A stretch of 64,000 bases of DNA from Taxillus chinensis (taxonomy: Eukaryota > Streptophyta > Magnoliopsida > Santalales > Loranthaceae), in assembly GCA_023512835.1 (NCBI GenBank), contig CM042090.1:56097865-56161864 (forward strand). The letters run 5' to 3'. The notes under the pieces are model-generated. The model was given only the letters and a program-made list of their open reading frames with translations. It ran no database searches and was not told where the DNA came from. A program made the position numbers and the translations under genes. Positions 43,275-54,905 of this stretch are shown one piece after another (positions within the stretch are counted from its first letter, which is position 1; the number at the start of each line of letters is the position of its first letter).

Positions 43275-45275
43275 TGTAGGTCCCAAAGTGAGTCTAGAAG
43301 GGGGGGGGGTGAATAGACTTTCTTCGTGTGCAGAAGCTAAACTGTTTGCTGCTAGTAGTACTTCTAAGGATAACTATGCTGGAAGTATTTATGGAGAAGA
43401 TGATAGTAGTAATTTGAGTGATAATGTGAGTTATGAACTATCAGACAAATCTAAGATGTAGTAAATGCTCCTTGTTCACAGATCTCAGTTGTGTAAGGAA
43501 TGGTCCGTGATAGTTTTGATTTGTGGAAAACAACACTGAGGGTAGACTAGATAATCGTGCTGAATCTTGGGTGAACAAGTGTATATGATGGATCACAACG
43601 TTTGATCTTGATCTTGGTTCAACGCGGCGCACAGCACTTGGAAGTTCTTTTTCTCTCTCTAAGTCTCTCTCTCTAGCGTTGGAACACTCTTTTTGAATTC
43701 TGCAAAAGATCTATATCTTAATGTGTGTAAGAATCCTTTTTCTTGTATTCTGTGTATTCCACGCTTTCAGAGAAAGAGACTAACTCCACTTTTTGTCGTT
43801 AAGTGTGAGAGAGATATACATTTTAAGTTTAGATTGTTGTGCGCCTAGTTGTCTATCCGACAGACTAACTTCCTGCCACTGGATATGCGGGATGTCAGGG
43901 GATGGGTTGATCTACTATGATTTGCAGATTTGTTGCCCATGCTGCGTAGTTGCATGCCCATACTTGCGCAGTCGATCTTGGTTGTTTATCCGTGGAAAGT
44001 GGTTGATTGCAATTAATGTGGCATTAACTGCACTCCAGCTGCTCGAGACAGCATAGCCTTACTGTACAAACCCTAGCTAAAGATATAGCTAAGTGAATAT
44101 GCTTAGGGTTTTAAGTATGCCTTGAAGGTGGGTGCCTCGTAGGTTTGATGACTCGAAGGTTTCAGTTAGAGCCTATTGAGGTTGCGGAAGTTTACTTCAG
44201 GCTTTACAGTGTTGATATCTGCGAATCTATGACTCACATATCTTCGAGTCTCCGAGGCTAGAGTTCGAGTTAGATTAAGTCTGTTGTGTCACTCTATTAA
44301 CTGTAAGTCTGCGACTATCCTAATAGCTCTTAGAGTGACTTCTTCAAAGTGTGCCTAATCTACCCGTTGTTACAGCTGCGAGTCTACGACCCTAGCTTTG
44401 TGGGTCTACGATCTTTGGGTTTCTCATCTTATTTTACTTGACTAAGAGGCTCTTTGACTCTGCGAGTCTTCGACCTTCAAAACCTTCGACTCTACGAGTC
44501 TTAGACTTTACATTTCTTCCTTAGCCTTTCGCATTTGCTCATGTACTGAGTTTCTGTATTCTACGAGTCTCTGACTCTACGGCTACGACCCTTCAGCTAT
44601 TACTTTCTGCTTTCATGATCTTCGAGTTTGTGATGTGTCTGACAAGTTCCTTAAATTACCTGTATCCCTTGAGTCTACGACTCTACGACTATTGAGTTAC
44701 AGTTTCATTTTAGTTGGTCAGTCTTTTTGGCTTCGACTCTTCGATCTTCTACCTACGAGTCTGCGAGTCCTATTTTCTTAACAGTGTTCTAAGGTTCCAC
44801 TCTACGACCCTAGAGTTTACGAGTCTACTTTCTGTTCTGTTAATTGACTTAGGCACTCTTAGGGACTCTACATTTCTATGGGCTTTGAGTCTTCGAGTCA
44901 TTTAAAGTTGGTTACTGTTCTTTAGAATTCTTTGATTCTACGAGTCTCTGAATTTATTTACGCTTGCAGTAAGTCTCTCTTTTTCGCACTTCGACTCTAT
45001 GACCTTCGACCCTGGATCTACGAGTCGCAGCATGTTCTGTCATATTTTTACTTCGAGTCTCCAAACCCTACGAGTCTACGAGCCTCTCGCCAATATGTCC
45101 TGTGGTAGGTCTATTTCTCCGAACTTCGACTCTTCGACCCTACGACCTTCGGATCTTCGAGTCTCCAGACTTAGACTGTATTTTGGAAGCTTCATCAAAT
45201 CCTATATTTTCAATAGCCTCCTTCTCCCATCTTCTTCTCGCTAAAAGATACTCTCCATCTCGTCGGAAAAACCAG
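43275..45275 (-). mobile_element. Element H: candidate LTR-type insertion in G 3' LTR
   Basis: The left edge reads tgtaggtccc and then a G-run gtgaatag, which reversed is ...ctattcaccccccc...gggacctaca, the typical end of a copia LTR on the minus strand. No coding domain is seen in 2 kb. The right edge is uncertain. A 10-bp repeat caccacctct occurs at 43266-43275 and 45276-45285, longer than a usual target duplication and set in similar surrounding sequence. Positions 44160-45190 hold dozens of gagtctacgactct-type words. It may be a solo LTR of a different copia family or a truncated copy. Confidence 0.5.
44160..45190. repeat. Dispersed cgagtct/cgactct word array
   Basis: Short words tacgagtct, gcgagtct, cgactct and cttcgac recur irregularly on both strands over about 1 kb. 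Because cgagtct and agactcg-type words alternate, many short inverted repeats are possible. No period or ORF stands out. Confidence 0.75.
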
Positions 45276-45542
45276 CACCACCTCTCCTTTCCCTCTCCTC
45301 CTCCGTCCTAAAAAAAACTCGGCTCTCCCTCTGGTTAAGCTCCCTGGAAGAAATCACCATCCCCTCTCTCGGCTTAATCCCCCTGAAAAATCCAGACCTT
45401 GTCTCTCTCTCTCCATCCCAGCCCTCTTGGACGCACACCAAAACCCAATCCTCTCGGTCTCTCTCTCTCTCTCTCTCGGTTCCTCCATCTCCTCTTCTCA
45501 GCTCATCTCTCTTTGGCTCCGAAAAATCCGATCGAGTACCAC

Positions 45543-45583
<41 letters not shown>

Positions 45584-47434
45584 TTCTCATAAATCAGTCT
45601 TTTTCTTCGAGAAACCCAAAACCCGGTCGACCTCTCTCACTTTCCTTCTTGGCTCGGAAGCAATCCAAAAAAACAATTGTCCCTTCCCTTTTCCAAAATC
45701 TCAATCGGCCGAACTCTCCCTTTCACTTTTAAAAAAAAAACACGCACCCTCCTCCTTCCTTATCCTCTCTTCATGGTTCTTGGAAAAATCCAGAAGGAAA
45801 AACCTACATTCACGTGGCTCGTGTTCCACCCCTACCATTACCATTCAAGTCGACTGAAGCTCTCACCGTTGGTCCAGTGTGCCATTGCAGTCCGGCCATC
45901 CAGGGCGTTGTCAAAGTCCGGCCCAAGGACTTAAGGATTTACTACCTTTTCTGTGACTCCGAGCAGCTGAAAGACGTAACCCATGATTGTCCTGGTAAAA
46001 GAAAAAAAACATTTTCCTTTGGTTGATGTTTTCCACATGTGATTTGTTTATTTCCTTTTTGTGTGTTGGTTTTATCTCACGTTTTTTTTCTTTTCTTTGG
46101 TCTCTAGGACCTACTGGTTTTCTAATCCATGATTGTCTACTGGTTTCTGTCTGCCCAATTCCTTGTTCATCAGAATCATTGCTTGGGTTGCAATTGTTCA
46201 TTTGTTCTCTTGCTGAGTTAGGTGGATTTATTTCCATTTGTTGCTGGGTCACGTTGAATTGGGGTTATTCGTTGTTTTTTTCTTTCATTTCTTCACGTTT
46301 TTTTAGCTACTGCTGGGTTACATTTTACTGTTGCATGTTGGGTCTATTTCGGTTCGCTTATTGAATTACCATTTTTTTCTCTCATACTTCTATTTTATTT
46401 GTTGTTGTTTGTTTGGCATGCTTGGCGTTGGATGGATGAGTTCCCAACTATTGATAGCCCAGGCTACTGTAATTCCGTTTAATCATGTACAAATAATACT
46501 AGTTGTATATCTTTTCGCATTTTGGGCCATAGGACAATTCGTTAGCTTTGGGCCTGTAATTAGAGGTTGTATAAACACCATTGTAACATGTGACTTGTAA
46601 ATCAAAAAAAAAAAATAAAAATAAAGAAAAAGTAAAGAAACAAAAAAAAGAAAAAAAAGTGAGCTTTTCTTTTTTTTTTTATGCATGTTACAATCACACA
46701 AAACACATTTTTGTTTATTTGTTTCATATTGTTTTTCCACAAAAAAAAGCCATTTCTCAAATAAAAAAATATTTTCTAGAGAAAAAAGAGAAAAAACAGA
46801 AAAAGTCTTTTCAAACAAAAAAAACTTTTCCTTTGTTTAAATAAAAATTTTCATTTAAGTAAAAAAATGTTTTTAAAAAAAACTTCCTTTTCAAAACAAC
46901 AAAACGCAAAAAAACAAAAAATCTTCTTTTTGTTAGAAACGTTTCAAAAAGAAAAACTTTTCTAAAAAATGTTTTCTTTAAAAAAAACTATTTTAACTTA
47001 AGTTTTGTTTTTGCATGGGCTTTTAGCATTAAGTTTTCCTTTTTCATTACTCATTGGTTTTTCACTCTCAACGTCATTGCATATTTATTTTAATATTAGC
47101 ATATAACTTAGACATAAAATTATTTTCCTTCCGCTAAACTTTTTTTAGATAACTTAGACGTTAACCAACCATAGAATCCCTTTTAGAGATTTATGAATAA
47201 ATTGAGTTTAAATTTCAACTTCAACAAATGATTTAAATAAATAAATAAATAAGGAAGAAGAAGTTAGGATTCCCTTTAGATGCTTAGGACAAATTAGATT
47301 TAATTCCACTTCAACAAATAACTTAGAAAAATAAAAAGAGAAGACTTTTGGGACAAATGCAAATTTCACCTCACCTTTAAATCGATCAATTTTAGGCAAA
47401 CGGTTAAAACAAATTAGAAATCTCCAATCCTAAG
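45276..47434 (+). repeat. 3' LTR of G, third segment
   Basis: 45986-47434 aligns with the 5' LTR part 19676-20975 and keeps about 145 bp missing there (near 46275-46420). 45390-45590 is a CT microsatellite, and long A/T runs fill 46600-46990. Cut at 47434 by F. Confidence 0.75.
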
Positions 47435-50400
47435 GGTCATCACTGGTTTTCGTCCGGGCCCGTTTGGGGTGAGCTCAAACTAAACCAATAGTGAGAAATT
47501 TAGAGTCGCCACCAACTGTTTTTGGGGTACAGTTGGATACCCTCTATTTTGAGTAGTTTAAAGTGTGTGGTCTGCGTTATCAGAGAAGGGTTCGGGAGTT
47601 AGTTACGTGTAGGGAAGGATTAGCACCCCTACAGCGCCCTTTCGATATCTAATTTAGGAGGAGGGGGGGTTTTTATTTTTGTTTGTCTTTGCCATGATCA
47701 AGTTAAGTTTCCTAAAGAGTCTATGATTTTTATTTGGCTAAGTTATTTGTTAAAGTTATGGTTAAAATTGATTTACCCTAAATCCCTAAAGGGAATCCTA
47801 AAAGTTTTGGGTTTTTGTTTGAAGTGAAGAATGAGATCCTACAGGTTGATGTTGGTTTTTGCTTTTGCTCTTGGAAATTGAAGTCCTAAAAAATGTTTTT
47901 ATTTTCCCTTTTTTTGGTTTGGGTTAAAAAACATACACATTTTTTTGTTTTTGTATTTTATAGAAACGTTTTGTTTTTTGCCTTGTTTTGTTTTTTTGGT
48001 TTTGTTTTGTTTTATTTTATTTTTTTTGTTTTGTCCTTTTTTGGTTTTGGAAATTGAAGTACTAATTTTGGTTTTCTTCTTCTTTTTTTTTAAAACATGA
48101 AAACGTTTTTTGTTTGTTTTTGTTTTGTTTTTTTTTTTTGGAAACCTTTCTTTCTTTCCTCTTTTTTTTTTTTTTTTTGCAAACCCAAAATCTTAAAGCA
48201 AAGTCAGGAACATATGCATGAAAATAAAAAAAAACGCGGAGTGTGTGATTATGGCATCCACAAAAGAAAAATAAAATCATTCTTTTTTTCTTTTTCTTCT
48301 TTTTTTTTCATCTTCTCCCTTTGCTCTCTCTCTTTTTCTTTCTTTGTTGTTTTTTTTGTTTGCTATACTTCACATATTACAACATACACATATACAAAGG
48401 AAAGGGAAATACAAAAGAAATACAATGCAACAAATAAAAGAAAAAAGAAAAAGAAATACACGGAAATATTAAGAATTACATCAAATATCAATGTAAATAA
48501 GCTGAAAAGTAATGAAGAAATAAGAGCTGACCCGACTTTGGGGCTTACAACACCAATCTTCTGTTTGAGCTCCCGCCAGCGCTGATAGTCACTTGCTCGA
48601 ATTAGAACCAACAGATCTAGCAACGGGACTTGTGAAGAGGCTTTCCTGGTATTTGGAGATAGGAGGGCTGAAGTGGGCGTGAGAGAAAGAGAGGGCTGAA
48701 GTTGGAGTTGTTTTTGTGTTTTTTTTTTTACTAAAAAAAGGAACTAGAACGAGATAGGAGGCAAAGGGGATGCAAGGGTGATGTTTGCTTGCAGAATAGC
48801 AGAAAGACTAGGCGTTTTTTTTAGGATGAATCTGAGAGAGGATGGCAGTCAGGGAGGCGTTTTTTTTTTCTTTGCGTTACCTCTCTCTTTTTTCTGGGTT
48901 TTGGATTTCTCTCTTCTTTTTTCTGGGTGGACGAGTGATTTCTTTCCCTTTTCTGTCTTTCTTTTTTTTTTGCTCTCTCGTTTTTTTGCTCTCTCTGGTT
49001 TGCGGGTTTCTTTTCCCACGATGATGGCTCTCTCTGTGTGTTTTTTTTCACGATGATGGCTCTCTCTTTTTCTCTCTTCTCCTCTTTTTTTTTTTAAGGG
49101 ACGGACGACCGCATCTTAAAGGGTCACAGAAATTTTTTGGTCGTCTTATCATTAATTACGACATTTAATGTTGTATTATTGATTTCCTTATTTTTGTCCA
49201 GGTTTTGTGCGATCTGTCGGGTGGTCTGGCGACTTGCAGCTCGTGATTGCCTTTTTTAATGTCTTCATTTAGCACATGTGACCAACAGGTATTCAAAAAT
49301 AATACTTTGTCAGATGGCCAGCGCATAAAACAGGTCTTGTGAACAACCAGCGAGAGAAAAATGAAGCCAGCGAGAAAAGCCATCAGTGACGGTCAAGGGG
49401 TCAGAGGCTCGAAGTGTCGGCAGGTCGAAGTGTCATAAGGGTCAAAGCTTCGGTGGGTCGACATTTCGGTGGGGCGAAAGTCAACGGTCAACGGGTCGAA
49501 GTGTCGGCAGGTCGAAGGTCAACGGTCAACGGGTCGAAGGTCGAAGTGTTGGCAGGTCAAAGGTTTATAGGCTTCGCGTGTCCAGGGTCGAAGGGTCGAA
49601 GGTCGAAGGTCAACAGTCAATGGGTCGAAGGGTTGAAGGTCGGAGTGTCGGCAGCGGGGCTTCGAGGCTTCGAGAGTTAGAGGGTTGAAGGGCCGAAGGT
49701 CAGGTCGAAGGTCGGAGTGTCGGCAGCGGGGCTTCGAGGGTCAAGGGTTGAAGGTCGGAGGTTCACAGGTCAAGGCGTCGCAAGTCCTGGCATTGTAAGT
49801 CCTGGCGTCGTAAGTCTCGAGGCGTCGCATCTTCACAGGGTTCGAAAGTCTGAAGGGGCGAGTCGTAGGTTGGAGTGTCGGCAGCGGGGCTTTGAGGCTT
49901 CGAGGCTTCGAGGCTTCGGGGCTTCGATGCTTCGGGGCTTCGAGGGCTTCGAAGGTCAATGGGTCGAGGTGGCAAGTCGAAGGTCGGAGTGTCGGCAGGT
50001 CAACGGTCAATGGTCAACCTCGAAGTTTTTTTTTGTTTTTTTAACTTTTAATTACCTTTTTACCCTTACCCGCAATGCAAAAATGGACGACCTTTTAGGG
50101 ATTGTTTGGGAAGACCCGTATTCGCCTACATAGACATTTTGGAGAGTTTCGCATGATCACCTTTTCGGGCGATTTGACCAGGGGCATTGACCATCTTTTG
50201 GCAAATTTGACTTTTTCCAACGAAAGTTGTTGTGGCCATAACTTCTTTATTTTAAGTCCGATTTGAGCTCGGTCAAGTGCGTTAGTCTCCAATTTTCATC
50301 CTCTATCACCTGGTGTTGGTCTTGGGGTGCTTTAAAGACTTGTAGCAGAAGTCATTAATTTTGGACTCCCCCGTCCATGTCAATTGTATCCATCTCGTGC

Positions 50401-50538
50401 AAATTGGGGTAAACCATTTCGAACCATTCCCTGGAAGTATGGGATCATTGTGGACCTGTTCAACAAAGTATATGGCATGGCAGAAAGTTATATCAAATGG
50501 GGTTAGTATGTCCAACCCGGACAAAATGGGGTCCAACA
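47435..50538 (-). repeat. 3' LTR of F (3.1 kb)
   Basis: Starts (minus strand) TGTTGGACCCCATTTTGTCC at 50538 and ends ...ccagtgatgac at 47435-47436, where the final base pair is changed relative to the 5' LTR (tgtcatcact at 62084). Includes T/A-run segments (47930-48340), a gatggctctctct repeat (49021-49070) and a degenerate array (49388-50015). Confidence 0.9.
49388..50015 (-). repeat. Degenerate ggtcgaaggtca array in F LTR
   Basis: Words ggtcgaaggtcaacggtca, gggtcgaagtgtcggcag and ggggcttcgaggcttcg recur in changing order over about 600 bp, a higher-order mixture of short units. Open frames across it are repeat artefacts. Confidence 0.9.
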
Positions 50539-50542
50539 GCTA

Positions 50543-50551
50543 CCCCTCTTT
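50543..50551 (-). other. Polypurine tract of F
   Basis: aaagagggg on the minus strand, then tagc and the TG of the 3' LTR; same core as G at 27164-27172. Confidence 0.82.
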
Positions 50552-50726
50552 GTGCATTGTTTGTGTACAAACAGTGTACAAAGATTAAAAGGGAGTCATT
50601 TTGGACGGGTCGGATCACTTACCTGACTCACCTGGTTTTAAAGCAGAAGGAGAGTATTGGCTGGGTGTAGAAGGTGTTGCAGAGGCCGTAGGATTACCGC
50701 CCATGATGCAAAGATACTGGAAAAGG

Positions 50727-51365
50727 AAAGCCTACAACAAAGATAGGCTTGGACTGAAACTTGAAAGCCTACCGCAACGATAGGCGTGAACGGAAAAGAA
50801 GGAAAGCCCACGGCAACGTTAGGCTTGAATTAAAAATGAAAAGCCCACAGCAACGATAGGCTTGAATTGAAAACGGAAAGCCCATAGCAACAATAGGCTT
50901 AAATTAAAAAAGGAAAAGCCTACGGCAACGTTATACTTAAACTAAAAAAAAAATGGAAAGCCCACAGCAACGATAGGCTTGAATTGAAAATAGAAAGCCT
51001 ACAGCAACGATAAGCTTGAATTGAAGATGGAAAGCCCACAGCAACGATAGGCTTGAATTGACGATGGAAAGCCCACAGCAACGATAGGCTTGAACTGAAA
51101 ATAGAAAGCCCACAACAACGATAGGCTTGAATTGAAAATTGAAAGGCCCACAGCAATGATAGGCTCGAATTGAAAATGGAAAGCCCACAGCAATGATAGG
51201 CTTGAACTGAAAATTGAAAGGCCCACAGCAACGATAGGCTCGAATTGAAAATGGAAAGCCCACAGCAATGATAGGCTTGAACTGGAAATTGAAAGGCCCA
51301 CAGCAATGATAGGCTCGAATTGAAAATGGAAAGCCCATAGCAATGATAGCCTTAAGCTGAAAAGA
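50727..51365 (-). repeat. 37-bp tandem array in F 3' UTR
   Basis: About 17 units with core gcccacagcaacgataggct then tgaattgaaaat; some units are 36-38 bp. Because 37 is not a multiple of 3, the array opens all three minus-strand frames, giving overlapping false ORFs. Confidence 0.95.
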
Positions 51366-52421
51366 CCTGTTGGAGACATCAATTGATATTTGGGGAAATG
51401 CCTTAAGGAATTGGTGAATTTGGGAAGTAACCCAATTTGGGCTCCCTCTACGAGTTCACTCAAGGAGATCGCTCTACGAGGTGACCCAAAAGGGGAAAAA
51501 GTTTGTCAAGTGCCGAATGGATGCGTTTAGAGCCTGGGGAAATTGCAAAGAAAGAGTTGTACAGGTGAACAAAGAAAGCTAGGATAGCTTGGTGAGAAGC
51601 TTGCTGGGTATGAGCTCCTAGGATCTTCAAAGGCGGCAATATTCCTGAAATTACAGAGTATGCTGAATGTATGCAAATGATGCATGGAATGCAATGTGAT
51701 GTATGCGGGGATACATAAACCTCAACTTGTGGTGAAATATGATGCAATGCGATGTGTGCATCGAATGCAATGTGATGTATCACTGAGGGTTTGGCCAGGG
51801 CTAGAGATTTATCTCAATGCTGTTGGAGGAGTTGGCTAACATTCAACGTGTCGAGGAACAATGTTCTCTTTGGCTGGGGAGTCCGTTCTGTCTTTGCTGG
51901 GGAACTCCCGTTTGTGCATGAAGGGTCTGTTAAATTGAGCTTCGCCATATTGAGGAGCTTGACTTTACGTCTTCTCTGGGGATAGTGATATCCCATGGAG
52001 ATATGGGTACTCTGAGTTGGGGAATTAACTTGTTTGGGGATTTTGAGCTTTTCCTTACTCATAAGGCAATGCTAAAAGAGCCTACTGGGGATTCAAGATA
52101 TTCTAATTAAATGCGAAATGAAGACCATGTAACATGATTAAAGAGATAAAAAGGGATTTTTGCTGGTTTAATTCCACAAAACATATTTATATCATAAAAA
52201 GTGTCCTATTGTTATAATCTGATAAACAGAATCACAAGTCTTTAAAAGTATAATGTACAAATTTGATTCGAATGTGCCGCAGGTTTGACCAAGTCTTCCA
52301 CTGTTTGCAGCCGCTGTTTTTGGATGATGTTGTCTTTACTGTGTGCAAAGGACCCTATTTGTTGTGGTCCTGGTCCTTTCAGATTCTGACTGATTGATTT
52401 CACCCTTCAAGATTTATTGTT

Positions 52422-52544
52422 GGCTTTGTATTTTACCCTTTGTGCCCTTTCAGGTTTTCACCAAGTCTACCCCCTTTTTTTTTGTCTTTTGTTGGAGCTT
52501 TGTATTTTACCCTTGGTGCCCTTTCGGGTTTTCACCAAGTCCGC
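52422..52544 (-). repeat. Conserved paired block in F 3' UTR
   Basis: Two copies of gctttgtattttaccctt then gtgccctttcgggttttcac, at 52422-52469 and 52497-52544; counterpart of G's 25151-25285. Confidence 0.8.
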
Positions 52545-52575
52545 TCATTACAGGAATTGTTGGGAGGTATGAGAA

Positions 52576-53890
52576 TTAAGCATAAAACTTTTTGACGGCG
52601 TCGCTATTCACTGGATTAGGAAGCTCATCTCCGTCCATTTTGGCAAGGATCAATGCACCTCCCGAGAATGCTTTTTTCACAACATATGGGCCTTCATAAT
52701 TGGGAGTCCACTTGCCTCTATGGTCATGTTGAATTGGCAAAATCTTTTTGAGGACAAGATCACCCTCTTCAAAGATCCTGGGCTTCACCTTTTTATTGTA
52801 ACTGTTCATCATTCTCTGTTGATATAGCTGTCCTCTGCAAACTGCTGCCAAGCGCTTGCCTTCAATTAAATTCAACTGCTCATAACGACTTTGGACCCAT
52901 TCTGCTTCTTCGAGATGAGTATCCTTAAGTACTCAGAGGGAAGGTATCTCCACTTCGACCGGTAAAACTGCTTCCATGCCATAGACCAAAGAAAATGGAG
53001 TTGCCCCAGTTGATGTAGGCACTGAGGTACGATAAGCATGCAAAGCGTAAGGTAGCTTCTTATGCCAATCTTTGTACGTTTCAGTCATCTTTCTGGTAAT
53101 GTTCTTGTTGTTCTTGTTGGCTGCCTCGACTGCTCCATTCATCTTTGGGTGATAGAGGGTCGAGTTGCGGTGTTGAATTTTGTATGTTTCACACAACCTC
53201 CCTATCATCCGGCTGTTCAAATTGGCAGCATTGTCCGTTATGATCTGCTCGGGAAGCCCATATCGGCATATGATGTTGTTCCGTATAAATCAAAGTACCA
53301 CAGCCTGTGTGACATTAGCATATGATGCTGCTTCTACCCACTTGGTGAAGTAATCAATGGCTACCAAAATGAAACGATGACCATTAGAAGCTTTTGGAGA
53401 TATTGGTCCGATAATGTCAATGCCCCAAAGCGAGAACGGCCACAGGGAAACCATCACGTGTAGTTTGGACGGCGGTACTTGGATTTTATCGCCATAAATT
53501 TGACACTTAAGGCATTTGCGCACATATTCAATGCAATCCTTTTCCATGGTGACCCAATAATAGCCCGTTCGCATGATTTGTCTTGTTAATGCATGTCCAT
53601 TTGCATATGAACCACATTCCCCTTCGTGCACTTCTTTCATTATTTGTGTTGATTCTTCTTTTCCCACACACCGCAATAATACCATGTCATGGTTTCTTTT
53701 ATACAGAATGGGACCATCAAAATAGTAGTTGGACGCTGACCTTCGGATATTTCTTTTATCAAATTCAGAGGCCTCTGCTGGGTATTCTTGCTTAAGCAAA
53801 TACTGTTTGACGTCATCAAACCAAGGTTTTTCTTCGATATTTCCTTGAATGGCCATGCAATGTGCAAGGAGCATCTTGTATACGGATATT
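52576..53890 (-). pseudogene. pol: Integrase of F
   Basis: Inserts element cDNA. The zinc domain has H-x-H spacing in EVHEGECGSYANGHALTRQI and KCLKCQ (about 53530-53640). The catalytic core has Asp in WGIDIIGP (about 53415), Asp in IITDNAANL (about 53235) and Glu in NGAVEAANK (about 53130). The C-terminal domain has EEGDLVLKKI (about 52760) and GKWTPNYEGPYVV. TAA after KKFYA at 52576 is the natural end. In-frame stops near 53290 and 52930 interrupt it. Confidence 0.93.
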
Positions 53891-54905
53891 GAAAGACTGG
53901 ACTTCCAACTTTGTGTCTAGTTGAAGGAGGGAGGCTAGAGTGGCCAACGCATCAGGGATCTGATTGTATTCCCTGGGCATATGCTCAAACGTGATGTCTT
54001 CAAATTGCTTGGCTAACTCCGTAACGTGCTTCCAATACGGGATTAATTTGTGGTTTCGAGTCTCCTATTCACCCCTTACTTGAAAAATGATGAGTGCCGA
54101 ACCGCCGAATACTCGTAATTTTTTGATTCCTTGGTTAACGGCTTCTTGAAGTCCCATCACACAAGCCTCATATTCTGCTACATTGTTTGTACAAGGGAAG
54201 GTTAGCTTTGCCGCCATGGGGAAATGTTCGCCTTTTGGGGATATCAGGATGGCCCCAATACCGTGACCTAAGAGACTCTAGGCTCCATCGAACCACATCG
54301 TCCATATGTCTGATACTTCGGCCGAAATGATGTTGATGTGCTCATCTGGGAAGCCAATAGTCATAGGCTCGTAGTCTTCTAGTGCTCTGTCTGGCAAGTA
54401 ATCAACTATTGCGCTCCCTTTTATAGCTTTTTGTAGCACGTAGATGATATCATACTCCGATAGGATCAGCTGCCATTTGGTGATTCTCCCAGAAATGGAT
54501 GGTTTTTCTAAGAGATATTTGAGCGGATCATGCCTTGAAATCAGCCATGTGGTATGATAAAGAGTGTAGTGCCTCAATCCTCTTGTTATCCAGACAAGAG
54601 CACAACACGTCTTCTCCAAGGGTGTGTAGTTTTCTTCATTAATGGTGAACTTCTTGCTTAGATAATAAATGGCCTGCTCCTTCTTGCCTGTAGAATCGTG
54701 TTGCCCCAAGACACAACCCATCGCTGACTCCTGAACGGTCAAGTATAAGATCAGAGGTCTATCCGGTATTGGTGGGACCAAAATAGGTGGATTAGACAGA
54801 TATTGTTTGATCTTGTCAAAAGCTTCTTGACATTTGTCATTCCAAATTTCTGGGTTGTTCTTTCGTAAAGTCTTGAAAATGGGTTCACATGTGGTCATCA
54901 CTGGG
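53891..54905 (-). pseudogene. pol: RNase H and second (archaeal-like) RNase H of F
   Basis: The first RNase H (54278-54901) follows the RT connection with LILYLTVQESAMGCVLGQ, IYYLSKKF and YTPLEKTCCALVW. The second begins WTMWFDGA (about 54290), continues NNVAEYEACVMGLQEA, and ends near IPDALATLASL (about 53930). This extra domain is the archaeal-like RNase H known in the Tat lineage. Its middle acidic residue, expected in a GDS motif, reads GGS (Gly at 54101-54103). Stops at about 54275 and 54065 interrupt it. Confidence 0.85.

Larger units (their letters stand above)
19563..47434 (+). mobile_element. Element G: outer Tat-like Ty3/gypsy element, gag only, carrying nested insertions
   Basis: Parts in order: 5' LTR remainder 19563-21195, primer binding site, long leader, broken gag, pol-less 3' region, polypurine tract 27164-27172, 3' LTR from 27177. 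That LTR is cut by D, H and F; its last ~220 bp should lie beyond F. Ends TGTTGGACC...GATGACA and primer site match F's family. There is no protease, RT or integrase in the 6-kb internal part, so G is a non-autonomous (TR-GAG-like) derivative. LTR length sums to roughly 3.5 kb. Confidence 0.8.
50552..52575 (-). other. 3' untranslated region of F
   Basis: No gene between the integrase stop and the polypurine tract. Holds a 37-bp array (50727-51365), a segment rich in gatgcaatg words (51650-51780) and the conserved paired block (52422-52544). Confidence 0.82.

Noticed and set aside
45399..45857. Ser/Leu-rich ORFs near the CT microsatellite
   Set aside because: CT repeats give Ser-Leu runs in several frames; part of G's LTR leader.
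49165..50010. ORFs rich in Arg-Ser-Lys-Val-Glu or Pro-Arg-Ser repeats
   Set aside because: Products of the short-word array in F's LTR.
50920..51463. Three overlapping minus-strand ORFs with repeated aromatic-rich peptide
   Set aside because: They are the 37-bp array read in all frames; the period is not a multiple of three, so no fixed protein repeat is being kept.
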